The notes: a model not told the origin generated them from the letters alone. Shown: positions 18,291 through 27,783, counted from the first letter of the stretch. The stretch is 64,000 nt of DNA from an uncultured Rhodospirillales bacterium (GCA_903822185.1 CAIJOA010000030.1:1-64000), one strand, 5' to 3'. A program made the numbers and translations.

Positions 18291-20342
18291 TCAGTTGCCT
18301 CCTATGGTGATGATGATTTCGCCGGTCGGGGCGACGGTGGCTTCGTCGCCTTCCAGCAGCAGGGCGGTGGTGGCGCTTTCCTCGATGATCGCCGGGCCTT
18401 TGACGATGGCGCCGGGGGCGAGGGCATCGCGCTGATAGATCGCGCAGCGCGTCGGCTTGGTCGCATCGGTCAGGAACACGTCGCGCGTGGTCGAAGGCGT
18501 CGCGGTAGTGCCGACGGCGGGCGGATGGAATTCCATCTTGGCTCGCTCGCCGATGGCGTTGGCGCGGATGTTCACGATCTCGACCGGACGATGCTCGGCG
18601 TTCTGGCCGTAATGGCGCAGATGCAGCGCGTCGAAGCGGCGGCGGATGCCGTCACGATCGGCCTTCGTTATGTCTTCATAGGAAATCGGCGTGTTGAGAT
18701 AGAACTCCTGGCCGACATAGCGGATATCGACCGAGAGATTGACCTGCTGCTGCGCCGGGGCGACGCTTTCCGAGGCCAGCAGTTCTTTCCCGTCTTTCAG
18801 GAACATGTCGCAGATGCTGCGGATGGCTTCGAAATCCGCTTCGGCCATGCTACGCGCGTGGGTCTGAACGTAATCGTGCCGGATGTCGGTCATCAGCATG
18901 CCGACCGCCGAGAAATGCGCCGGCAGCACGGGCAGGATGACGCGCGGGATCGACAGCTCGCGCGCGATCAGCGGCGCGTGCAGCCCGCCATTGCCGCCCG
19001 AGGCGACCATGACGAAATCGCGCGGATCGTAGCCGCGTTCGATCGAGACGCCGCGCACCGCGAGGGTCATGTGCGCGATCGCGATCTTGAGCATGCCCAG
19101 CGCGGCTTCCTCGACACTGAGGCCCAGTTTGTCGGCAAGTTTTCCTTTGAGGGCGGCGCGCGACGCTTCCTTGTCGAGGCTCATGTCGCCGCCGAGGAAG
19201 TTCGCGCCGTTGATCCGGCCAAGGGTGAGGTTGGCGTCGGTGATCGTCGGTTCGGTGCCGCCGGCGCGATAACACACCGGGCCGGGGCTGGCGCCCGCGC
19301 TCTTGGGACCTACCTTCATCGCGCCGACGCTGTCGATCCAGCCGATGCTGCCGCCGCCGGCGCCGACTTCGACGACGTCGATGACCGGCGACATCACCGG
19401 ATGGCCTTCGGCGTAACCGCCGACGTAATAGCCTTCGGCGGTCGATGGCTTGCCGTCGCGGATGACGCTGGCCTTCGCTGTCGTGCCGCCCATGTCGAAA
19501 GCGATGACTTGCGGAAAGCCCAGCCGCAGGCCGATCTCGGCCGAGGCGTTGATGCCGCCGACCGGGCCTGATTCCATCAAACCGACCGGCGCGCGGCCGG
19601 CCACGCCGACCGAGGTCACGCCGCCGTTCGACTGCATGATCAGCAAGGTGCCGGGGAACTTCTTGGCCTCAAGGCGCTGTTCGAGGCGCTTCAGATAGGT
19701 CGAAACGCGCGGGCCGATATAGGAGTTCACGATCGTCGTCGAGGTGCGTTCGTACTCACGGTACTGGCGCAGGATTTCATAGCTCAGCGAGACATAAGCA
19801 TTGGGGAAGGCCTTGCGCAGCGCCTGGCCCATCATCTGCTCGTGCGTCGGATCGATGTAGGAATGAAGGAAGCAGACGGCGATCGATTCGGGTTCGAGGG
19901 CCGCGACCTGTTTGCAGACATTGGCGATCTCGGCCTCGCTCAGCGGCAGGATGGACTGGCCCTGCGCGCCCATGCGTTCGTCGGCCTCGATGATCATGCC
20001 GCGGCGCACGAGAGGCGTCGCGCGCTTGAAGAAGACATTGTAGGCCTCGGGCCGGTTGCCGCGGCCGATCAGATAGGCGTCGCGCGCGCCCTTGGTCGTG
20101 ACGAGGACTGTCTTGGCGCCGGACTGCTCGATCAGCGTGTTGATCGCGATCGTCGCGCCGTGGACGAAAGTCTCGCACGCGCCCAGATCGATATTCGCCT
20201 TGTCGAGGCAGTTCTGAATGCCGAGGGTGAATTCTTCGGGCGTTGTGGAGCTCTTGGCGTGCCGCATTTCACCGGTTTCGTCGTTGAAATAAACGAGGTC
20301 GGTAAAAGTGCCCCCGATATCGAGTGCAACATGAGCTCCCAT
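18291..20342 (-). CDS. hydantoinase A/oxoprolinase family protein
   Basis: A 683-residue HyuA-type ATP-binding subunit. The N-terminal DIGGTFTDLV (8-17) and the later AFDMGGTTAKASVI are the actin-like phosphate motifs, and VEVGAGGGSIGWID is the third family signature. The subunit phosphorylates the amide carbonyl so that the ring can be hydrolysed. It is the first gene of a leftward operon (HyuA, HyuB, MmgE/PrpD), with an AAGGA ribosome binding site. It diverges from two M24-fold genes across 170 bp. Confidence 0.91.
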   Translation of the reverse strand: MGAHVALDIGGTFTDLVYFNDETGEMRHAKSSTTPEEFTLGIQNCLDKANIDLGACETFVHGATIAINTLIEQSGAKTVLVTTKGARDAYLIGRGNRPEAYNVFFKRATPLVRRGMIIEADERMGAQGQSILPLSEAEIANVCKQVAALEPESIAVCFLHSYIDPTHEQMMGQALRKAFPNAYVSLSYEILRQYREYERTSTTIVNSYIGPRVSTYLKRLEQRLEAKKFPGTLLIMQSNGGVTSVGVAGRAPVGLMESGPVGGINASAEIGLRLGFPQVIAFDMGGTTAKASVIRDGKPSTAEGYYVGGYAEGHPVMSPVIDVVEVGAGGGSIGWIDSVGAMKVGPKSAGASPGPVCYRAGGTEPTITDANLTLGRINGANFLGGDMSLDKEASRAALKGKLADKLGLSVEEAALGMLKIAIAHMTLAVRGVSIERGYDPRDFVMVASGGNGGLHAPLIARELSIPRVILPVLPAHFSAVGMLMTDIRHDYVQTHARSMAEADFEAIRSICDMFLKDGKELLASESVAPAQQQVNLSVDIRYVGQEFYLNTPISYEDITKADRDGIRRRFDALHLRHYGQNAEHRPVEIVNIRANAIGERAKMEFHPPAVGTTATPSTTRDVFLTDATKPTRCAIYQRDALAPGAIVKGPAIIEESATTALLLEGDEATVAPTGEIIITIGGN

Positions 20343-20512
20343 ACGCTTTTCCTTGATTTGCGGGCTGTGAACCGTCGCCCGGTTTTATGTGTGGGCGCGA
20401 ATCTGTTCCGCGCCCGCCGCCTTGTCAACACACCTTGCCCACGCCGCGCGCGCCCCGGTATGCTGACCGCCAGCACGCGCGAATGCGCATATTAGGTGAG
20501 GAGATCGGGCCA

Positions 20513-21619
20513 ATGGACATCAATGGCAGGCAGCAGGCTGCCTTGCAGCTCATGGAACGCGAAGGCGTCGATGTGTTGTTGGTGGCGCCGAACGAACTCT
20601 CCCGCGTCGATACGATTTTCCACCTGACCGGCTATCGTCCGGTGGGCGAAAGCCTTTGCGTCCTATCGCGCACCGGCGCGCCGACGCTGGTCGTGACCCC
20701 GGAATGGGAAGCCGAGCGCGCCAAGGCGCGGGCCAAGGGCTGGACCGTCCAGACCGCCGCGGATTTGCCCGACGCGATCAGCGCGTTGTTCCCGAAGGGA
20801 TTGCCCAGCGGCAAGACCGGGACCGTTAACCTTGGCAAACTACCGATGGCGATCAGCAAGCGTCTTACGGAATTCGCCGGTGGTGACGTGAAGAAGCTCG
20901 ACCAGAAGCTCGAAGCCGCGTTGATGCCCAAGACCAGCATCGAGATCGAACATGCCCGCCGCGCCACCGCGATCGGCGAAAAAGCTTTCGAGCAGTTGTT
21001 GAAGATCGCCCATGAAGGCATGGCCGAATGCGATCTCGCCGTGCAGTTGAAGCTCTATATGGAGGATCTCGGCGCCGACGATAATTTCTTTCTGCTGACC
21101 GCATCGGAACATAACCGCGCGGTGCAGCCGTCCAGCGGCCGCAAGCTCAAGAAGGGCGACATCATCCTCGCCGAAATGACCCCGACCTATCACGGCCAGC
21201 TTTCGCAGATCTGCCGCACGGCGGTGATGGGCCCGATCGATCCCAAGCTCGAGGAGAAATACAATCTCGTCGTGCGGGCGATGATGGCGGGCATCAACAC
21301 GATCCGTCCGGGCCAGCGCATGGGCGATGTGGCCAAGGCGATCGACGACGTGCTGACGGCCGAAGGCTATGGCGAATATTGCCATCCGCCGCATATCCGC
21401 CGCCGCGGTCATGGCCTCGGCCATGGCTCGAACGCGCCGGGCGATGTCGCGCCGTCGAACGACATCATCCTGCAGGAAGACATGGTCTTCGTCGTTCACC
21501 CGAACCAGTACCTGCCCGAAACCGGTTATCTCCTCTGCGGCGAGCCGGTGCGCGTCACCGCGACGGGTTTTGAGAAACTAAGCAAACGTACCGCCTGGCT
21601 TGCCAGCGTTCCCCTCTGA
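20513..21619 (+). CDS. M24-fold protein lacking the metal ligands (creatinase-like)
   Basis: A 368-residue pita-bread-fold protein with a creatinase/prolidase N-domain (1-140) and an M24 C-domain. The canonical dinuclear metal ligands are altered: AEM (E221) where Asp is expected, SQIC (Q232) in place of the second Asp, VVHP (H329) in place of the EP Glu, and LLCGEP (C342) in place of the last Glu. The central His region GHGLGH (299-304) is kept. Creatinase is a metal-free member of this fold, so C-N bond hydrolysis is plausible while metallopeptidase activity is not. AGGTGAGGAG precedes the ATG at 20513. Confidence 0.78.
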   Translation: MDINGRQQAALQLMEREGVDVLLVAPNELSRVDTIFHLTGYRPVGESLCVLSRTGAPTLVVTPEWEAERAKARAKGWTVQTAADLPDAISALFPKGLPSGKTGTVNLGKLPMAISKRLTEFAGGDVKKLDQKLEAALMPKTSIEIEHARRATAIGEKAFEQLLKIAHEGMAECDLAVQLKLYMEDLGADDNFFLLTASEHNRAVQPSSGRKLKKGDIILAEMTPTYHGQLSQICRTAVMGPIDPKLEEKYNLVVRAMMAGINTIRPGQRMGDVAKAIDDVLTAEGYGEYCHPPHIRRRGHGLGHGSNAPGDVAPSNDIILQEDMVFVVHPNQYLPETGYLLCGEPVRVTATGFEKLSKRTAWLASVPL

Positions 21620-21639
21620 GCCAGCGAGGATAAATCATC

Positions 21640-22758
21640 ATGCGTGTCACACAGCCTGCGGTTCTCGTCGGTCCTTACGATTGGGATGAAGCGGTCATTC
21701 CGCGCTCGGAATTCGAAGGACGCATCAAAGAAGCCTGGGCGGCGCTCAAAGGCGAAAAATTCGCCGGCATCATCGTCAATGGCAACAAGATGGATAACGG
21801 GGCGCTCGCGTTCCTGACCAACTTCACGCCGAAGATCGAAGCCGGTTATGCGTTGGTCTCGCCCGACGGCGCGGTGCGTCTCCACAGCGCGGGCAGCCCG
21901 CATATGATGGTCAACGCGCAGCGCCTGACCTGGGTCGATGCGGTGAAACCGATCCGCGATATCGGCAAGCATATCGCCGAATGGGCCGAGACGCTGGGCG
22001 AAGGCCCGTTGGGTCTTTGGGCGACGCCAACGATGCCGGGCGATCTCCTGCCGCGCATCCAGGCTGCCTTGCCGTCACGGCCGATCAAAGATGTCAGCGC
22101 GACGCTCGATGCGCTGATGCGGCCAAAATCGGCGGTGGCGAAGCGTGTTGCGCGCGATGCCGCCGCGATCCTCACCAAAGGTACGGCGGCGCTGCGGCAA
22201 TCTTTCGAGAACAATGTCAGCGCGCGTGAATCCGTCGTCGCCGCCGAGAAGGCCGCGGCGGCAGCCGGTGCGTCCGACATCCGCATGTTGGCCAGCATCA
22301 GCAAAGGCGGCACGCCGACCGCGATCGATTACCCCGAAGGCGGCAAGTTCGATCCGCTGCTGGTCTATATGGCCGTGCGTTATGGCGGCTATTGGGCCGA
22401 CGGTGTTTTGACTCTGTCGTCGGTTCCCGGCGATACGGTGAAGAACACCCAGGCGGCGTTGCAGGCGATGCTCGCCACGGCGCGCGCTGGTGTCTCGGTC
22501 AGCGACTTGAAGAAAGCAGCGCAGGAAAGGCTCGGCGGGCTCGCGGTTCATCCGGCGGCGAAGAGGGCCGTGACCGGCGTGGGTCTCACCCTTGAAGAAA
22601 CCGAAGCCGAACCGACCGGCGTCAGCCGCCTCGAAGAAGGCCGCATCTATTCGCTGCGCGCCGGTGCGCAAAAGGGCGAAGGTGATGCCGCACTGTTCTC
22701 GGCGCTGGTCGAGGTCAAAGCCGGCGGCGTCGATATTCTCTGGTCGTCGCTGACTTAA
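21640..22758 (+). CDS. divergent M24-fold protein, second of a tandem pair
   Basis: A 372-residue protein that follows the first M24-fold gene by 20 bp. The N-domain is creatinase-like (FAGIIVNGNK, NGALAFLTNF, SPHMMVNAQR). The C-domain keeps the length and strand pattern, but I find none of the five M24 metal ligands and no GHGIG-type His motif. It may be a non-catalytic partner of the upstream protein. The close pairing and similar length suggest a heterodimer formed after duplication, which is inference. Confidence 0.7.
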   Translation: MRVTQPAVLVGPYDWDEAVIPRSEFEGRIKEAWAALKGEKFAGIIVNGNKMDNGALAFLTNFTPKIEAGYALVSPDGAVRLHSAGSPHMMVNAQRLTWVDAVKPIRDIGKHIAEWAETLGEGPLGLWATPTMPGDLLPRIQAALPSRPIKDVSATLDALMRPKSAVAKRVARDAAAILTKGTAALRQSFENNVSARESVVAAEKAAAAAGASDIRMLASISKGGTPTAIDYPEGGKFDPLLVYMAVRYGGYWADGVLTLSSVPGDTVKNTQAALQAMLATARAGVSVSDLKKAAQERLGGLAVHPAAKRAVTGVGLTLEETEAEPTGVSRLEEGRIYSLRAGAQKGEGDAALFSALVEVKAGGVDILWSSLT

Positions 22759-22770
22759 CGCTTTTTATTC

Positions 22771-22838
22771 TTCGTCACACCCGCGAAAGCGGGGGTCCAT
22801 GGCAGCAAATGGATTCCCGCTTTCGCGGGAATGACGAA
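22771..22838. repeat. GTCATTCCCGCGAAAGCGGG-type palindrome, copy 1
   Basis: Two inverted arms: 22771-22800, ending in GGGGGTCCAT, and 22809-22838, starting ATGGATTCCCGC. Each arm contains its own CCCGC-GAAA-GCGGG hairpin. The same two-arm element is present in reverse orientation at 46325-46389. Such elements are common and abundant in alphaproteobacterial intergenic DNA. Confidence 0.85.
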
Positions 22839-22861
22839 TGTTCATATCCGGGGCAGGAAAC

Positions 22862-24289
22862 ATGACCACCCAGTCAGCCGATATCATCGTCGTCGGTGGC
22901 GGCCTCGCCGGTTTTTCGGCGGCGATCACCGCGGCGGAAGCGGGCCTCAAAACCATCCTGATCGAGCAGGGCGTCGAAGAACGCTATCTCTGCAATTCGC
23001 GCATCTGTATTGGTGTGCTGCAGGTCGCGCTGCTCGACATGCGCAGCAGCACCGAAACGCTGGCCAAGGCGATCGACGATTCAACGCGGCGCTATGTCGA
23101 TCCGGCTTTGCGCGACAAGTTTGCGTCCGAGGCCGCACCGTCTTTCCGCTGGCTCGCCACGCAAGGCATCCGCACCATCAATGCCGGCACGCAGACGCAC
23201 AATCTCGTGACGTTAGCGCCGCCGGTGCCGCGCCAGCCGGGGTTGCATTGGCAGGGTCGCGCCGGCGACGTGATGCTGGGGCAGCTTGTCGCTAAACTGA
23301 AGGCGCTGGGCGGTACGCTGACGCGCGGCATGCAGGCGCGCGAATTGATCATGGCCGACGGACATTGCGCCGGCGTCACGGCGGTCAGCGGCAACGAGAC
23401 GCATCGTTTCGAATCACGCGCCGTGGTGCTGGCTGATGGCGGCTTCCAGGCGAATACCGATCTGCTGAAGCGTTTCATCAGCAAGCATCCCGAACGGCTA
23501 CTGCAACGGAATGCGAAATCGGGCCGTGGCTCCGGCTTGATGATGGCCAAGGCGGTCGGGGCGAAACTCACCGACATGGAATGTTTCTACGGTCATATCC
23601 AATCGCGTGATGCGATGGATAATCCGGAGCTGTGGCCGTATCCGACGATGGACTTCCCCGTAGGGGCCGGTATCGCCGTCGATCAAAGCGGCAAGCGTTT
23701 CGCCGATGAAGGCCTCGGCGGCGTCGCTATGGCCAACGCCATCGCGCGGCTCGACGATCCGTCGGGCGCTGTGGCGATCTTCGATCAGAACATCTGGGAA
23801 CTCAGTGGCAAGACCTACGTCATGTCCGCCAATCCGTTCGTCAAAGTGGCGGGCGGCACCATTTACAAGGCCGATACCATCGAAGCGCTGGCCCAGGCAG
23901 CCGGTCTTCCCGTGGATGCAACGGCCTCGACCGTCGCCGGTTACAATCGCGCGCTCACCGACAAAACGCTGCCGCAACAAACGCCGCGCCGGACCGATGA
24001 TTACGTTCATGCCTGGGGCTCGGCGCCGGTGCCGATCGTCAAGGCGCCGTTCTATGCCGTGCCGCTTTGCGCCGGCATCACCTACACGATGGGTGGCTTG
24101 AAGGTCGATCCACAGGCGCGGGTGCAGCATCAAAACGGCGGCCCGATCGAAGGGCTCTATGCGGCGGGCGGCACCATCGGTGGCCTCGAAGGTGGTCCTT
24201 ACACCGGCTATACCGGCGGTCTCGCCAAAGCCCTTGTCTGGGGGCGCATCGCCGGCGGTGACGCCGCCCGTCTCGTCAAAGGAAGCTGA
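22862..24289 (+). CDS. FAD-dependent oxidoreductase, fumarate reductase/tricarballylate dehydrogenase-like
   Basis: A 475-residue flavoprotein of the fumarate reductase/succinate dehydrogenase flavoprotein superfamily. The FAD motif is VVGGGLAGFSAA (11-22), an RxxADEG-like FADEGLGG segment follows in the middle, and TYTMGGLKVDPQARV with GLYAAGGTIGG closes the FAD domain. The frame opens at 22838, but the ATG at 22862 has an AGGAA site and the family N-terminus. It probably oxidises or reduces a C-C bond of a carboxylic acid intermediate. It lies between the M24 pair and an amidohydrolase on the same strand. Confidence 0.84.
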   Translation: MTTQSADIIVVGGGLAGFSAAITAAEAGLKTILIEQGVEERYLCNSRICIGVLQVALLDMRSSTETLAKAIDDSTRRYVDPALRDKFASEAAPSFRWLATQGIRTINAGTQTHNLVTLAPPVPRQPGLHWQGRAGDVMLGQLVAKLKALGGTLTRGMQARELIMADGHCAGVTAVSGNETHRFESRAVVLADGGFQANTDLLKRFISKHPERLLQRNAKSGRGSGLMMAKAVGAKLTDMECFYGHIQSRDAMDNPELWPYPTMDFPVGAGIAVDQSGKRFADEGLGGVAMANAIARLDDPSGAVAIFDQNIWELSGKTYVMSANPFVKVAGGTIYKADTIEALAQAAGLPVDATASTVAGYNRALTDKTLPQQTPRRTDDYVHAWGSAPVPIVKAPFYAVPLCAGITYTMGGLKVDPQARVQHQNGGPIEGLYAAGGTIGGLEGGPYTGYTGGLAKALVWGRIAGGDAARLVKGS

Positions 24290-24291
24290 CC

Positions 24292-25218
24292 ATGGCTGCG
24301 CCGCATCGCATCGACGTTCATCACCACATCACCCCGCCCAGCTATAGTGCGGCCGCCGCGGCGATCATCGAAGGCAATCCGCCGCGGATGAACTGGTCGC
24401 TGGCGAAGTCGCTCGAGGATATGGAACAAGGCGGCGTCGCAACGGCGATCATCTCGCTGCCGCATCCGGTGACGATCTGGCCGAAACCACAGGACAAACA
24501 GCGCGCGCTGGCGCGCGATTGGAACGAATACGTTGCGACGATGGGACGCGATCATCCGGGCAAGTTCGGGCTCTTCGCGACCCTGCCGATGCTCGATATC
24601 GATGGCGCGCTCAAGGAACTCGAATATTCGCTCGATGTGCTGAAGGCCGACGGCATCAACATGATGACCAATATCGGCGACAAGTGGCTGGGTGATCCTT
24701 ACTTCCATCCGATCTTCGAAGAACTGCATCGCCGCAAGGCCGTGGTTTATACGCATCCGATCGCGCCGAGTTGCCTTCACGACTGCCTGCCGGGCGTCAA
24801 TGATTCGATTGTCGAATTCGGTTCCGACACGACCCGCACCATCGCTAGCCTGATCTTCAGCGGTGCGGCAGCGAAATACAAAGACATCGATTTCATCTTC
24901 TCGCATGCCGGCGGCACGATGCCGTTCCTGGTCGAACGGTTCGAACGCGCGCCCGGCCGCTGGGCCCCCGCCGTCGAAGGCGGCGCGGTGCAGCATCTGA
25001 AACGCTTCTATTACGACACGGCCCAGGCCGCGCATAAATGGGCGCTGCTGAGCCTCACCGAACTGGTCGAAAGCACCCAGATCATGTTCGGCACCGACTT
25101 CCCCTATCGCACGTCGAGCGAGACGGCGCAGGGTTTAATCGATTTCGGTTTCTCGGAAGCGGATTTGCGCGCGATTGATTGTGGCAATGCGAAGCGGCTG
25201 TTGCCGAACTGGCGATAA
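24292..25218 (+). CDS. amidohydrolase family protein, ACMSD-like
   Basis: A 308-residue TIM-barrel protein of the amidohydrolase 2/ACMSD family with a complete metal site: DVHHHI with H10 and H12, H155 (YTHPIAPS), H205 (FSHAGGTMPF) and D269 (FGTDFPYR). ACMSD-type enzymes decarboxylate amino- or hydroxy-muconate products or hydrolyse lactones. It starts 2 bp after the flavoprotein stop, so the two are co-translated. Unlike the 7489-8481 paralogue, the N-terminal HxH is intact. Confidence 0.85.
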   Translation: MAAPHRIDVHHHITPPSYSAAAAAIIEGNPPRMNWSLAKSLEDMEQGGVATAIISLPHPVTIWPKPQDKQRALARDWNEYVATMGRDHPGKFGLFATLPMLDIDGALKELEYSLDVLKADGINMMTNIGDKWLGDPYFHPIFEELHRRKAVVYTHPIAPSCLHDCLPGVNDSIVEFGSDTTRTIASLIFSGAAAKYKDIDFIFSHAGGTMPFLVERFERAPGRWAPAVEGGAVQHLKRFYYDTAQAAHKWALLSLTELVESTQIMFGTDFPYRTSSETAQGLIDFGFSEADLRAIDCGNAKRLLPNWR

Positions 25219-25224
25219 ACTCTC

Positions 25225-25304
25225 TCGTCATTGCGAGCGAAGCGAAGCAATCCATTTTGTCCGCAGACTGGATTGCTTCGTCGCTACGCGCCTCGCAATG
25301 ACGA
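25225..25304. repeat. TCATTGCGAGCGAAGCGAAGCAATCCA-type palindrome
   Basis: Inverted arms at 25225-25254 and 25269-25304. The second arm carries a short insertion (GTCGCTACGC) relative to the first. It is located between converging genes. This is another widespread intergenic element of alphaproteobacteria. Confidence 0.85.
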
Positions 25305-25312
25305 CCTAAAAG

Positions 25313-26554
25313 CTATTTCACATCTTCCAACGCAAACCCGGCGACGCGTTTGTAGTTATCGCTGAGCGTCCGCAATTCATCCTGCGTGATGAACGTGTCG
25401 AGATTGTCGTAAGGCTTGTCGCCGGTCAGCTCCTCGACGCGGATATTGATGAAATCCGGCGGATGGGCGCGGTTGGTGCGGACGATGTTGGCGGTGACGT
25501 TGAGGCGTTTCGCCTCGTATTCTTTGAGCGCCGCAACGGAGTCACTGTTCTTGACCAGTAGATCGGCGAGAGTGCGTGCATCGATCAGCCCCTGCGCTGC
25601 GCCGTTCGAGCCGCGCGGATACATCGGGTGCGCGGCGTCGCCTGCGAAGGTGACGCGGCCGAAGGTCCAGCGCGGGATCGGGTCTTTATCGACCATCGGA
25701 TATTCGAGGATCGTCTCCGAATTGCGGATCAGTTCGCCGACATCCAGCCAGTCGAATTTCCAGCCCTGGTAGATCGGCAGGAAATCGTCGAGCTGGCCGC
25801 TCTTGTTCCAATCGTTCTTATCGACATTCTCGGTCTGGATCTCGGCCATCCAATTGATGAGCTGATTTCCCTGGCCGTCGATATCGTCGATGATCGGATA
25901 GATCACGATCTTGCCGGTGCGGATCGAGCCGACGCGCATATAGGTACGGCCGTCGAGGATCGGCTTGCGCCGGGTGACGCCGCGCCAGGTGTTGATGCCC
26001 GAGAAAGCGACCTGTTCGTCGGGATAGAACTGCTTGCGCACAGCCGAATTGATCCCGTCGCAGCCGATCGCAACTTCGGCGGTCACGGGTTCGACGTCCT
26101 TGCCGGTAGAGGTCTCGCGCAGCCGAACGGTGACGCCTTTGTCATCCTGCTCGACCGCATGGCAGGTGCGGTTCGTCGTGATGTAGTCCGCGCCCAAGGC
26201 AGCGAGCGCCGCCTTATAGAGCACCATATGCAGCCGGCCGCGATGGATGCCGATCTCGGGCAAGCTATAGCCGGCATATTTGCCGCGCGGCTCTTTATAG
26301 AGAAGTTGGCCGAAGCGGTTGAAGAACGCGCTTTCCTTGTTCTCGATGCCGATTGCCTTGACGGCGTCGAGCAGGCCCAGCGTCTCCATTTCGCGCGCCG
26401 CATGCGGCAACAACGTGATGCCGACGCCCAACTCTTTTAGTTCGGGCGCTGTTTCGAAGACATGGCAGGGAACGCCCTGGCGCTTCAAGTTAAGCGCCAG
26501 GGCGAGGCCGGCGATGCCGCCGCCGATGATTGCGATCTTGGTATTCAAACTCAT
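25313..26554 (-). CDS. FAD-dependent monooxygenase, PhzS-like
   Basis: A 413-residue class A flavoprotein monooxygenase. IIGGGIAGLALA is the FAD motif near the N-terminus, AIGCDGINSAVRK is the DG motif, and FAGDAAHPMYPRGSNGAAQ is the GD motif. The last, with its MYPRGSNGA continuation, is typical of 5-methylphenazine-1-carboxylate 1-monooxygenase (PhzS)-like enzymes, which hydroxylate N-heteroaromatic acids with decarboxylation. I place the start at the ATG at 26554; an upstream extension to 26617 lacks similarity and overlaps the binding-protein gene. It is the last gene of a leftward operon with three binding proteins. Confidence 0.85.
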   Translation of the reverse strand: MSLNTKIAIIGGGIAGLALALNLKRQGVPCHVFETAPELKELGVGITLLPHAAREMETLGLLDAVKAIGIENKESAFFNRFGQLLYKEPRGKYAGYSLPEIGIHRGRLHMVLYKAALAALGADYITTNRTCHAVEQDDKGVTVRLRETSTGKDVEPVTAEVAIGCDGINSAVRKQFYPDEQVAFSGINTWRGVTRRKPILDGRTYMRVGSIRTGKIVIYPIIDDIDGQGNQLINWMAEIQTENVDKNDWNKSGQLDDFLPIYQGWKFDWLDVGELIRNSETILEYPMVDKDPIPRWTFGRVTFAGDAAHPMYPRGSNGAAQGLIDARTLADLLVKNSDSVAALKEYEAKRLNVTANIVRTNRAHPPDFINIRVEELTGDKPYDNLDTFITQDELRTLSDNYKRVAGFALEDVK

Positions 26555-26583
26555 GACGGCGACTTTCTTTATCCTCGAACCGC

Positions 26584-27783
26584 TTACGGCTGCTTGGGCG
26601 GGTTCAGTTCTTTCCACGGGTCTTTGACGTTGGCGATGGTGTCGAATTCGACATTCGCCAGCTTGCCGTCCTGCATCTTCGTCTCGCGAATATAGACGTT
26701 CTGGACGATATCGCGCGTCGCGGGGTCGATCGAAATCGGGCCGCGCGGGCTGTCGGGGTTCTTCCAGTTGGCGAAGAACTTCATCGCTTCTTCGGCGGTG
26801 AACTTGCCCTTGGTCGATTTGACCAGGTCATAGATCATCGCCATGCCGTCCCAGCCGTCGGCCGAGAAGAAATCGGGCACGGCCTTGTCGCTGTACATCT
26901 TTTTCCAGGCGGCGATGAAGGCCTTGTTGCCCGGGCGATCAGCCGTCATCGAATAGGTGCCGGCGGTGATGACGCCGTTGGCGACCGCGCCGATATTCGG
27001 CAGTTCCTCGTCGGGCATCAAATCCTGGGTCGAGACGACATGAATGCCGGCTTCGCGCAGGCCCAAATCCTTTACGGTCTTCATCATCGAGGTCGCCTGA
27101 CTACCGCCCGGCACCCAGAGGAAAGCCACATCCGGCTTTGCATCGCGAACGCGCTGCACGACCGGCGGGAAATCCGGGCTCGCGGCCGAGAAGGCAATCG
27201 AACCGACGATCTCGCCGCCGGCTTCGGTGAAGCCTTTCTTAAAGGCGTCGTCGGCGTCATGGCCGGGGATGAAATCGCTGACCGCGGTGAAGGCTTTCTT
27301 CCAGCCTTGTTTCACGGCCCATTGGCCCATCGGCAAAGCGGTGTGCCATTGGGTGAAGGAGACGCGCACGACATAGGGCGAAATCCGGGTGATGCCCGCG
27401 CCGGCGGCGTTGGTGATGACGAACGGCACCTTGGCTTCAGTGACCAGCGGCGCGATGGCGGCGGCGACCGGTGAGGCGATGACGCCCAGCAGCAGTTGGA
27501 CATGGTCGCGGGTGATCAGTTCCTGCGCGAGACGCTTACCGACTTCAGGGACCGATGTGTCGTCGCGCTTGACGATCGAGACGGTGACGCCCGCCGGCAG
27601 GTCTTTATCGTGCTCGGCCTTATAAAGCAGGATGCCCTTGTCCATCTGATCGCCGGGCTGGGCGAGGAAGCCCGAATAGCTGTTGATCAGGCCGATCTTG
27701 ATCTCGGTCTGCGCCATCGCCGGCGCCGCTAGCGCGGCGGCCAACACGGCGCAGCTTGCCGTCATCGTCAAAAATCGTTTCAT
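26584..27783 (-). CDS. LIV-type ABC transporter substrate-binding protein
   Basis: A 399-residue type-1 periplasmic binding protein. The signal peptide covers about residues 1-24 (cleavage after PAMA, before QTEIKIGL). The body carries GKRLAQELITRDHVQLLLG and VRVSFTQWHTALPMG, typical of LIV/urea/aromatic-amide binding proteins. No LIV permease genes adjoin it, so it may deliver its ligand to the livHMGF transporter at 4.1-7.4 kb. The start region GGGGAGAGAAACG next to the ATG is complementary to the small RNA candidate at 33.49 kb. Confidence 0.87.
   Translation of the reverse strand: MKRFLTMTASCAVLAAALAAPAMAQTEIKIGLINSYSGFLAQPGDQMDKGILLYKAEHDKDLPAGVTVSIVKRDDTSVPEVGKRLAQELITRDHVQLLLGVIASPVAAAIAPLVTEAKVPFVITNAAGAGITRISPYVVRVSFTQWHTALPMGQWAVKQGWKKAFTAVSDFIPGHDADDAFKKGFTEAGGEIVGSIAFSAASPDFPPVVQRVRDAKPDVAFLWVPGGSQATSMMKTVKDLGLREAGIHVVSTQDLMPDEELPNIGAVANGVITAGTYSMTADRPGNKAFIAAWKKMYSDKAVPDFFSADGWDGMAMIYDLVKSTKGKFTAEEAMKFFANWKNPDSPRGPISIDPATRDIVQNVYIRETKMQDGKLANVEFDTIANVKDPWKELNPPKQP

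Noticed and set aside
18204-19571. Long open frame (455 codons) on the plus strand
   Set aside because: It is antisense to the well-supported hydantoinase A gene, has a low-complexity Arg/Asp/Ala-rich composition and no recognisable motifs. Long antisense frames are normal in GC-rich codon usage.
16538-20342. Acetone carboxylase
   Set aside because: The hydantoinase A/B subunits are related to acetone carboxylase alpha/beta, but no small gamma subunit gene is adjacent.
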